A stretch of 64,000 nucleotides of DNA from Rhizobium sp. CFBP 8762 (GTDB lineage: Bacteria; Pseudomonadota; Alphaproteobacteria; Rhizobiales; Rhizobiaceae): positions 372,001-436,000 of the forward strand of contig NZ_JACYUD010000001.1 in NCBI RefSeq assembly GCF_014841565.1, given 5' to 3'. Below are positions 57,384-64,000 of this stretch, piece by piece (the first letter of the stretch is position 1; every line of letters begins with the position of its first letter). The notes beneath the pieces were generated by a model, which did not search any database, was not told the origin of the DNA, and worked only from the letters and a program-made list of their open reading frames with translations. Both the position numbers and the translations under genes were made by a program.

Positions 57384-59534
57384 TTAACCGGAAATCTTGG
57401 AGAAGTCGGCAACCGTCCCTGTCGCGGCGCGGATGCTGGCAAGAAGCGCCAGGCGGTTTGCGCGCACGTCCACATTCTCGTCGTTGACCAGAACATCAAC
57501 AAAGAACTGGTCGACCGGCGCCCGCAGACGGGACAGGGCTTCCATCGCCGCATGAAAATCGTCGCGCTCCACCGCCTCACGGGCGTTGAGAGCAGCGACA
57601 TCCACGGCGGCAAACAGGGCTTTTTCGGCATCGACAGTCAGGAGTGCTGCCTTGACAGCGGGCGCAATGGTGGTGCCCTTCTTTTCTTCTGCAGCCAGCA
57701 ACTGCGTGGCGCGCTTGGTGCCTGCCAAAAGGTTCTGGCCATCCTGTGAATTGAGAAAGGCCGTCAGCGCCTCGACGCGGCGGGCAATCATCAACAAATC
57801 ATCGGCCTGCGGCGTGATGACGGCGTCGATCAGATCATGGCGGGCACCGAGCTCGCGCAAATAGACCTTCAACCGGTCATGGAAGAAGGACAAAAGGTCA
57901 GCACTTTCTGTGGAATCGGCACCGTGCCCGCGCAACGCCTCTGCAAAGACCGGCAGCAGGTGAATACGCAAGCCCCGCTCCAGCAGAATACGGATCACGC
58001 CAAGGGCCGCCCGGCGGAGCGCATAGGGGTCCTTGGAGCCGGTCGGCTTTTCGTCAATTGCCCAGAAACCCGTCAGCGTATCCAGCTTGTCAGCCAGCGC
58101 AATGGTGATGGCAACTTTATCGGTCGGCACGCGGTCTGACGGCCCCTGCGGCTTGTAATGATCCTCGATGGCGGTTGCGACGGACTCATGCTCGCCTTGC
58201 AGGCTGGCATAGCGACGGCCCATCAAGCCCTGAAGCTCGGGGAACTCGTTGACCGCTTCCGTGCGCAAGTCAGCCTTGGCCAGTAGGCTCGCGCGATCCA
58301 CCAGGGAAGCGTCTGCCCCGGTCAGGGCTGACAGCGTTTTGCCTAAAGCGCGGATACGGGCCACCCGCGCCCCTTGCGTACCGAGCTTGGCCTGAAAGGT
58401 TACGTTCAGCGCATCGAGCTTGGCCATGCGCTGATCCAGCGGCTTTGCCAGATCCAGACCGAAACGGTCCGCGCTCGCGGCAAGTGTTGCCAGATCCGGC
58501 AGATCGGCTTGATCGCGCTTCCAGAAATGGGCGGCATCCGACAAGCGGGCGCGCACGACCTTGCCATTGCCGTGAATGATCTCCTTGCCACCGTCCTTGG
58601 CTTCGATATTGGCCACCAGAATGAAGGCATTGGAGAGCGTATCAGCCCCCGGTGCCCGCGTGACGAAGCACTTCTGATTTGTCTTGATCGTCAGGCGGAT
58701 GATTTCCGACGGAATGGCCAGATAGTCTTCCTCGAAATAGCCCATCAGCACCTGCGGCCATTCCACGAGACCGCTGACCTCTTCCAGCAGGCCCTCGTCT
58801 TCCACGAGTTCCAGGCCGGTGGCAAAGGTCAGGTTGGCGGCGTCCGTCGCGATGATCTGCTTGCGGCGGTCGGCATCCAGCACGACCTTGGCGCGCTCCA
58901 GCTTTTCGACATAATCACCAAAGCGGCGCACGGTGATGGCATCGGGCGCGTGAAAACGGTGCCCGTAGGTCACGTTGCCAGCGACGATCCCATCGACCTC
59001 GAAGGGAATAACAATGGTTTCATCGGTTTCCGAGCCGAAGGTGCAGACAATGCTTTGCAGCGGACGCACCCAGCGCAACGATCCGGGCTTGGCCGAGGCA
59101 ACGCCGGAGCGCATGGGCTTGGCCCATGGGAAATTGCGGATAATGCCGGGCATGACCTCGGCAATGATCTCATCGGCAGGCCGCCCCGGCTTGACGATGT
59201 GGGCAACGTAGAAGTCACCCTTTTTCGGGTCGCTGTGCACATGCGCCTCGGAAATCGAGGTCAGCCCTGCCCCGCGCAAAAAGCCTTCAATCGCCTTTTC
59301 ATTGGCGTCCGTGCGGGGGCCTTTGCGGTCCTCGCGCACATCGGCAGAGCGGGCATTGAGGCCGCGAATGTCCAGCGTCAGGCGGCGCGGCGTCCAGTAT
59401 TCACGCGCACCCTCATAGGTCAGGCCGGCTTCCACCAGCGCATCGGTCACAAGCTTTTTGAGATCACCCGCAGCCTTGCGCTGCATACGGGCGGGAATTT
59501 CCTCGGAACGGAGTTCAAGCAGCAAATCAGGCAT
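57384..59534 (-). CDS. glyS: Glycine-tRNA ligase beta subunit
   Basis: Beta subunit of 716 residues of the alpha2-beta2 glycyl-tRNA synthetase. [18 protein letters not shown] at the start and the C-terminal DALR-type anticodon-binding region ([23 protein letters not shown]) are typical; the central HD-like domain is around 300-560. The long frame extension upstream of MPDLLL lies inside glyQ and is ignored. The start overlaps the glyQ stop by one base (TAATG). The TAA stop abuts a family B repeat. Confidence 0.97.
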   Translation of the reverse strand: MPDLLLELRSEEIPARMQRKAAGDLKKLVTDALVEAGLTYEGAREYWTPRRLTLDIRGLNARSADVREDRKGPRTDANEKAIEGFLRGAGLTSISEAHVHSDPKKGDFYVAHIVKPGRPADEIIAEVMPGIIRNFPWAKPMRSGVASAKPGSLRWVRPLQSIVCTFGSETDETIVIPFEVDGIVAGNVTYGHRFHAPDAITVRRFGDYVEKLERAKVVLDADRRKQIIATDAANLTFATGLELVEDEGLLEEVSGLVEWPQVLMGYFEEDYLAIPSEIIRLTIKTNQKCFVTRAPGADTLSNAFILVANIEAKDGGKEIIHGNGKVVRARLSDAAHFWKRDQADLPDLATLAASADRFGLDLAKPLDQRMAKLDALNVTFQAKLGTQGARVARIRALGKTLSALTGADASLVDRASLLAKADLRTEAVNEFPELQGLMGRRYASLQGEHESVATAIEDHYKPQGPSDRVPTDKVAITIALADKLDTLTGFWAIDEKPTGSKDPYALRRAALGVIRILLERGLRIHLLPVFAEALRGHGADSTESADLLSFFHDRLKVYLRELGARHDLIDAVITPQADDLLMIARRVEALTAFLNSQDGQNLLAGTKRATQLLAAEEKKGTTIAPAVKAALLTVDAEKALFAAVDVAALNAREAVERDDFHAAMEALSRLRAPVDQFFVDVLVNDENVDVRANRLALLASIRAATGTVADFSKISG

Positions 59535-60490
59535 TACAGGGACTCCGCAGTCAGGTTTGCGCCACCCGCATCCGTCAGCAGGAAGGCCTCGCCGCAGGCT
59601 TTCGCCAGCGTGCGCACGCGCAGGATATAGCTTTGGCGTTCGGTGACTGAAATCACACCACGCGCATCCAGAAGATTGAAGACGTGCGACGCCTTGATGC
59701 ACTGGTCATAGGCAGGCAGCACACACGTGTGCAAGGCACCGGCCTCATGCGGTGCACCCGCATTCAGAAGGGCCTGACACTCGATTTCCGCATCGATGAA
59801 GTGCTGGTGCAGCATGGTTGTGTTGGCATATTCAAAATTGTAGCGGGAATATTCCTGCTCGGCCTGCAGGAACACATCGCCATAGGTGATTTTCTCAGGC
59901 CCTTCGCGACCGTTGAAGTTGAGGTCATAGACATTGTCCACGCCCTGCACATACATGGCGAGGCGCTCCAGACCATAGGTCAATTCACCGGAAACGGGGG
60001 CGCATTCAATGCCGCACACCTGCTGGAAATAGGTGAACTGCGACACTTCCATGCCGTCGCACCAGCACTCCCAGCCAAGGCCCCATGCGCCGAGAGTGGG
60101 GCTTTCCCAGTCGTCTTCCACAAAGCGGATATCATGCAGCAGCGGATCCAGCCCGATGGCTTTCAGGGAACCCAGATACAGCTCCTGAAGGTTGGAGGGG
60201 TTTGGCTTGAGGATAACCTGATACTGGTAATAGTGCTGCATCCGGTTGGGGTTTTCACCATAGCGGCCATCCGAGGGGCGGCGCGACGGCTGCACATAGG
60301 CGGCGCGCCAGGGCTTGGGGCCCAATGCCCGCAGTGTGGTTGCCGGGTGAAACGTGCCTGCGCCCACTTCCATATCATAGGGCTGCAACACGGCGCAGCC
60401 CTTGTCGGCCCAATAGGCGTGAAGGGTAAGGATCAGCGCCTGAAAGGAACGGGCGGGATTCATGTGGTCCGGCAGGTCAATATCGGTCAT
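59534..60490 (-). CDS. glyQ: Glycine-tRNA ligase alpha subunit
   Basis: Catalytic alpha subunit of 318 residues. [62 protein letters not shown] and [12 protein letters not shown] are the class II synthetase signature of this type. It charges tRNA-Gly together with GlyS, which follows directly. The upstream gap to the small membrane gene is 72 bp, so all genes from the S49 protease to glyS may be one transcript. Confidence 0.97.
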   Translation of the reverse strand: MTDIDLPDHMNPARSFQALILTLHAYWADKGCAVLQPYDMEVGAGTFHPATTLRALGPKPWRAAYVQPSRRPSDGRYGENPNRMQHYYQYQVILKPNPSNLQELYLGSLKAIGLDPLLHDIRFVEDDWESPTLGAWGLGWECWCDGMEVSQFTYFQQVCGIECAPVSGELTYGLERLAMYVQGVDNVYDLNFNGREGPEKITYGDVFLQAEQEYSRYNFEYANTTMLHQHFIDAEIECQALLNAGAPHEAGALHTCVLPAYDQCIKASHVFNLLDARGVISVTERQSYILRVRTLAKACGEAFLLTDAGGANLTAESL

Positions 60491-60562
60491 GGATACGTCA
60501 GCACACTCTTATTTTCTGGATGCGGACTGGTGCCACGATGCCCCGCGACCGTCAAGTGCGGA

Positions 60563-60754
60563 TCAGTCTTCGGGCTTCTTCACCCGGTATTCGCCGGTCT
60601 CGGGGTCCTTGACCAAAGTGCCGGTGGCCCCGGTTTCACGGTTGCGACGCAATTCTTCGGTTTTGCGGGACAGCTTCTCGGCATCTGCAATAAATTTGCG
60701 ATATCCCAGCCATGCCAGACCCGCCACCAAAAGAATAAGTATCAGCTGCGCCAT
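60563..60754 (-). CDS. Small single-helix membrane protein
   Basis: Protein of 63 residues: one N-terminal membrane helix (AQLILILLVAGLAWLGYRKF) followed by a charged cytoplasmic tail (DAEKLSRKTEELRRNRETGATGTLVKDPETGEYRVKKPED). It lies 16 bp after the S49 protease gene on the same strand. The tail ends with a motif (LVKDPETGEYRVK) recurring in small alphaproteobacterial proteins at this place. Function unknown. The start is the ATG at 60754; the frame upstream overlaps the protease gene. Confidence 0.75.
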   Translation of the reverse strand: MAQLILILLVAGLAWLGYRKFIADAEKLSRKTEELRRNRETGATGTLVKDPETGEYRVKKPED

Positions 60755-60770
60755 GCTAGTATCCGTATTG

Positions 60771-61634
60771 TTACAATCCAAACCGGCCCCAGAGAGCCTT
60801 TTCCTCAGCCAGATCGGCGACCGCTGAAACGGCAGCGCTGGCAAACTGGCCTGCCGCGTCGGAAGAAACCGATACGCCCGGCTGCTTGCGCCCGAACAGA
60901 CCGCGAGAGGCGGAAACCAGTTGCAAGCGCACATCCGTACCATAACGCTTTTTCAGCTCACCGCGCAAATCCCCCAGACCATCGATCAAGCCGAGGTCCA
61001 GACCGCGCGTGCCGGTCCAGAACAGGCCGGAAAAGATCGTGTCCTCGTCGCTCAGCTTTGGCCCCCGACGGGACTTGACCATATCGATGAAAATGGCGTG
61101 AATGTCGGCCTGAAGGGCTTTGAGAAATTCGACATCCTTCTCCTTTTCCGGCTGGAAGGGGTCGAGCAGAACCTTGTTTTCACCCGCCGTATAGACACGG
61201 CGCTCCACACCGATCTTGCGCAAAAGCTCCGGGAAGCCAAAGCCACCGGACACCACACCGATGGAGCCGACGATGGAGGTGGCGTCTGCAATAATTTCGT
61301 CGCCCGCCAGCGCAATCATGTAACCGCCGGAGGCCGCGACATCCTCGACGAAGATCAGAACTTTCTTGTTTTTCTCGACCGCGAGATCGCGAATACGCTG
61401 AAAAATCAGCCGCGATTGCACCGGCGAGCCACCGGGCGAATTGATGGAGATGGCGACCGCAGGCGCGTCCTTCACCCCAAACGCCCGCTCCAGCACGGGA
61501 GCCGCCGTTGCAATATTCAGCGCCGGGCGAAATGCGCTTCCACCCGCCATGATGGTGCCATGCAGCCGCACCACAGGAATGACTACGCCTTCTTTTCGAA
61601 AACGCTTTGGCAGGAATTTTTTAAGGCGCTGCAT
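60771..61634 (-). CDS. S49-family signal peptide peptidase-like protease
   Basis: Serine protease of 287 residues, SppA/SohB type. The nucleophile is Ser102 (VAASGGYMIA) and the general base Lys154 (TAGENKVLLDPF); their spacing of 52 equals that of Bacillus SppA. SINSPGGSPVQS is also conserved. No obvious N-terminal membrane helix is seen, so it may be a peripheral protein using its basic N-terminus (KKFLPKRFRK). TGGAG precedes the ATG, and the leader can fold so as to cover it (see findings). Confidence 0.92.
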   Translation of the reverse strand: MQRLKKFLPKRFRKEGVVIPVVRLHGTIMAGGSAFRPALNIATAAPVLERAFGVKDAPAVAISINSPGGSPVQSRLIFQRIRDLAVEKNKKVLIFVEDVAASGGYMIALAGDEIIADATSIVGSIGVVSGGFGFPELLRKIGVERRVYTAGENKVLLDPFQPEKEKDVEFLKALQADIHAIFIDMVKSRRGPKLSDEDTIFSGLFWTGTRGLDLGLIDGLGDLRGELKKRYGTDVRLQLVSASRGLFGRKQPGVSVSSDAAGQFASAAVSAVADLAEEKALWGRFGL

Positions 61635-61639
61635 GATCA

Positions 61640-61698
61640 CTCCATTATGCTTACATTCAGCAAAGCATGTAAGTTCGCCAATGCAAATCACAATGGAG
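61640..61698 (-). promoter_or_regulatory. Leader able to pair with protease ribosome site
   Basis: On the minus strand, CTCCATT (61698-61692) is the exact complement of AATGGAG (61646-61640), which holds the protease Shine-Dalgarno sequence. Between them CTTACAT (61673-61667) pairs with ATGTAAG (61656-61650). The nested structure could hide the ribosome site. The asymmetric internal loop (18 and 3 nt) makes its stability uncertain. Confidence 0.35.
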
Positions 61699-61722
61699 AA
61701 TGACCAATAATTTGAGCCTATA

Positions 61723-63426
61723 TTAGAGTGCCATATCCGGCACGCGCTTTACAACGCCATTGCCCAAACCATTTGAAGCAGACGTTGCGACAGTAACCTT
61801 CGGTGGTGTCGGCAGGTCCAGCTTCTCACTGGTGTAGACCCATTCGCGGGCGATCCGCTCCGGATCATCGCCGAGTTTCGCGCCATAGCCCGGAACAATC
61901 GTCTGGATCTTGCTCTGCCATTCCGGAGAGGCAACCTTGTCGGCAAAGACTTTTTCCAGAACCGACAACATGATGGGAACAGCCGTGGACGCCCCCGGTG
62001 ACGCGCCAAGCAGGCCGGCAATGCTGCCATCCTGCGCGCTGACGACTTCTGTGCCGAGCTTCAGAACACCGCCCTTTTCCGCGTCCTTCTTGATGATCTG
62101 CACACGCTGGCCAGCCTGCCACAGCCGCCATTCCGACTGCTTCGCACCGGGGAAATACTCCTGCAACGCGGCAAAGCGATCATCATCCGACAGCATCAAC
62201 TGACCCGCGAGGTATTCGATCAGAGAATACTGGTCAACGCCAACCTTCATCATCGGCCACAGGTTGCTGGTGTTGGTTGCCGACAGCAGATCAAGGTAGG
62301 AACCGTCTTTCAGGAACCGCGTGGAGAATGTTGCAAACGGGCCGAATAGCAGAACGCGCTTGCCATCAATCACGCGCGTATCGAGATGCGGCACGGACAT
62401 GGGCGGAGAACCGACCGAAGCCTTGCCATAGGCTTTCGCCAGATGGCGCATGGCCACATCAGGGTTGTCGTTGACAAGGAACGAGCCGCCGACTGGGAAG
62501 CCGCCATACTGGTCGATTTCCGAAATGCCCGACATTTGCAGCAGGTGCAACGCGGCACCGCCCGCGCCGACAAACACGAATTTGGCATTGACCGTCTGGC
62601 GCGTGTCGTCCTTCAGGTTACGATAGGTAACGCGCCATGTGCCATCGGCGTTGCGCTCCATCTCGTCCACTTCGCTCGACAGGTTCAAGCGGAAGTTTGG
62701 CTGGCTCTGCATATGCGATACGAACTGGCGGGTGATTTCGCCAAACTCCATGTCGGTGCCGAGCGGCGACCAGGTGGCCGCAATCTTCTGGGTGGGATCA
62801 CGGCCCTCCATCATCAGAGGAACCCATTCGGCAATCTTTGCCGGGTCCTCGGAGTATTCCATGCCGGAAAACAGCGGGCTTGCCTGCATTGCATCGTAAC
62901 GCTTGCGCAGGTAAGCGGCATTCTCTTCGCCCCAGACGAAGCTCATATGCGGCGTATGGTTGATGAAAGAACGCGGGTTTTTCAAAACACCCTGCTCGAC
63001 ATGATAGGCCCAGAACTGCCGCGAAATCTGGAACGCCTCATTGATCTTGATGGCCTGGGCGATCTTGATATTGCCCTCGGAATCCTCCGGCGTGTAATTC
63101 AACTCGGCCAGGGCCGCATGGCCGGTGCCAGCGTTGTTCCAGCCGTTTGAGCTCTCCAGCGCGACACCATCGAGGCGCTCGATCATTTCCACCGACCAGT
63201 TGGGCTCCAGATTGCGCAGCCACATGCCAAGCGTGGAACTCATGATACCGCCGCCGATGAGCAGAACGTCGACATTTCTGCTTTCGCCGACGGCAGGCTT
63301 GCCGCAGCCGGGAAGAACGGTAACAGCCAGACCCGCCAGTGCGCCGCCAATGACCTGCCTGCGTTTCAGCGGCAAAGCCGATTGTATTGTGCCGGGGAAA
63401 ACATCACTGACGGTCGGGCTACTCAT
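61723..63426 (-). CDS. mqo: Malate:quinone oxidoreductase with Tat/lipobox leader
   Basis: FAD enzyme of 567 residues oxidising malate to oxaloacetate with quinone as acceptor. The FAD motif [11 protein letters not shown] (about 55-65), [23 protein letters not shown], and the C-terminal [14 protein letters not shown] are characteristic of Mqo. Unusually, a leader of about 45 residues precedes the fold, with [21 protein letters not shown]: twin Arg at 22-23, a hydrophobic core and a lipobox-like Cys41. Classical Mqo is a cytoplasmic-face peripheral protein without a signal. The gene stands alone. Confidence 0.93.
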   Translation of the reverse strand: MSSPTVSDVFPGTIQSALPLKRRQVIGGALAGLAVTVLPGCGKPAVGESRNVDVLLIGGGIMSSTLGMWLRNLEPNWSVEMIERLDGVALESSNGWNNAGTGHAALAELNYTPEDSEGNIKIAQAIKINEAFQISRQFWAYHVEQGVLKNPRSFINHTPHMSFVWGEENAAYLRKRYDAMQASPLFSGMEYSEDPAKIAEWVPLMMEGRDPTQKIAATWSPLGTDMEFGEITRQFVSHMQSQPNFRLNLSSEVDEMERNADGTWRVTYRNLKDDTRQTVNAKFVFVGAGGAALHLLQMSGISEIDQYGGFPVGGSFLVNDNPDVAMRHLAKAYGKASVGSPPMSVPHLDTRVIDGKRVLLFGPFATFSTRFLKDGSYLDLLSATNTSNLWPMMKVGVDQYSLIEYLAGQLMLSDDDRFAALQEYFPGAKQSEWRLWQAGQRVQIIKKDAEKGGVLKLGTEVVSAQDGSIAGLLGASPGASTAVPIMLSVLEKVFADKVASPEWQSKIQTIVPGYGAKLGDDPERIAREWVYTSEKLDLPTPPKVTVATSASNGLGNGVVKRVPDMAL

Positions 63427-63522
63427 GGTCGCTTCACCTATGTTCGCTACATGCCTAATATCTTGTGAACTTACTAACGAACAAAGACTACTGAAACAAT
63501 AGGTTTTTGCGGCAAATGCGCG

Positions 63523-64000
63523 CTACTTCAGACGCGCATAGGCGGTGCGACCATTGTTGAGATCGTTGACCGTTCCGGCAAAGCGGTGGCTGTCTTCCTC
63601 ATGGATGACGAGCGGAGCGCGGAGCGTCAGGCGCGCACGGTTCTGCTTGATGGCGGTGACGAGAATGCGCACGGCGCTTTCATTGCGCCGGGGCTGGATG
63701 GCGGTGATTTCAATACCGCCGAAGCGCCTGCCGCAAGCGGCGATAATATCGGCAATCGATTGCGGCCGGGCAATCAAAGACAACTGCCCGCCGGGCCGCA
63801 TGATGGCACCGGCGGTGCGGATCCAGATATCGAACAACCCCTCCGTCATGGCGTGCGCTTCGGCTTTCAAAGGGTCCGGCGTGCGCCGGTCCGCGTGATC
63901 GTTGAACGGCGGGTTCATGATGACGTGGTCGAACACCTCATCGGCCAGACCGGCGGACACGCGGCGCTGGCCGGTCAGCCCTACATCGGCCTCCAGCACC
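63523..64000 (-). CDS. tRNA1(Val) adenine-N6 methyltransferase-like protein (5' part outside window)
   Basis: The last 158 or so residues of a SAM-dependent methyltransferase like TrmN6 (COG4123). NPPFNDH is the N6-adenine methylase motif; RPGGQLSLIARPQSIADII and the C-terminal RAPLVIHEEDSHRF also fit the family. The start lies beyond base 64000. Family members modify A37 of tRNA-Val in E. coli; the exact substrate here is inferred. Confidence 0.85.
   Translation of the reverse strand, partial: VLEADVGLTGQRRVSAGLADEVFDHVIMNPPFNDHADRRTPDPLKAEAHAMTEGLFDIWIRTAGAIMRPGGQLSLIARPQSIADIIAACGRRFGGIEITAIQPRRNESAVRILVTAIKQNRARLTLRAPLVIHEEDSHRFAGTVNDLNNGRTAYARLK

Noticed and set aside
58374..61078. Long plus-strand frames opposite glyS and glyQ
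   Set aside because: Shadow frames of well-identified synthetase genes; low-complexity His/Gly/Arg-rich translation.

Overview
The window is a stretch of bacterial chromosome from the Alphaproteobacteria, most likely order Hyphomicrobiales (Rhizobiales) and probably close to Brucella/Ochrobactrum. The basis is gene content: a full aa3 cytochrome c oxidase locus (ctaC-ctaD-ctaB-ctaG-ctaE with DUF983 and SURF1), IalB and BA14K family proteins, a BioMNY biotin importer, a RibBX-type ribB, a DUF1217 protein and a DUF6101-like protein. Protein-coding DNA is dense and mostly GC-rich. I saw no rRNA, tRNA, transposase, phage gene or CRISPR array. Almost all of it looks like conserved backbone, so no large new gene system stands out; the unusual material is in intergenic DNA and in a few individual proteins.

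Layout. 1-6.3 kb: the end of a PAS-GGDEF-EAL protein, a chemotaxis receptor, a zinc metallopeptidase, a CsbD stress protein and YqgE. 6.3-10.1 kb: a DsbD-N-like exported protein, a Prx5 peroxiredoxin, and a LysR/MFS pair. 10.1-19.6 kb, all on the minus strand: the cytochrome oxidase genes running into ispH, thrB and rnhA. 19.9-26.8 kb: IalB, TldD, a polysaccharide deacetylase, PdxH, a lipoprotein, a DnaJ-like protein and FabI. 26.8-37.4 kb: a phosphatase, a DUF1344 protein, a CHASE-like-PAS-GGDEF-EAL protein, AroC, RibB, a YcaQ-type glycosylase, BioMNY and an HDAC-family deacetylase. 37.4-45.6 kb: XseB, Dxs, a secreted repeat protein, TlyA, a TrmA-family RNA methyltransferase, an alpha/beta hydrolase, and an acyl-CoA dehydrogenase with an enoyl-CoA hydratase. 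45.7-55.3 kb: BA14K, glycine betaine monooxygenase (GbcAB), Sua5, a D-2-hydroxyacid dehydrogenase, a 731-residue AT-rich DUF1217 protein, a DUF6101-like protein and UbiA. 55.4-64 kb: PurD, a small exported protein, GlyS-GlyQ, an S49 protease, a Tat/lipobox-bearing Mqo and the end of a TrmN6-like methyltransferase.

How the genes fit together: CtaC/D/E with CtaB, CtaG and SURF1 make and assemble the terminal oxidase. Mqo and UbiA serve the quinone end of respiration. Dxs and IspH are the first and last steps of the MEP isoprenoid pathway that supplies UbiA and CtaB. The two EAL proteins act on cyclic di-GMP, one with an intact GGDEF motif and one with a degenerate motif.

Most notable observations: (1) four promoter-like sites of the alphaproteobacterial general stress sigma factor (EcfG/RpoE2; GGAAC, 18-19 nt, TT) placed upstream of csbD, a dnaJ-like gene, an alpha/beta hydrolase and the BA14K gene; (2) families of intergenic palindromic repeats whose TAGAGCAT/TAAAGCAT ends repeatedly supply the stop codon of the adjacent gene; (3) an AT-rich gene for a DUF1217 protein with six tandem repeats; (4) Mqo with a twin-arginine plus lipobox leader; (5) a possible Shine-Dalgarno-sequestering leader on an S49 protease gene; (6) an evenly spaced 7-mer iteration between pdxH and a lipoprotein gene; (7) a candidate BioR operator at bioY. 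All regulatory calls were made by eye.
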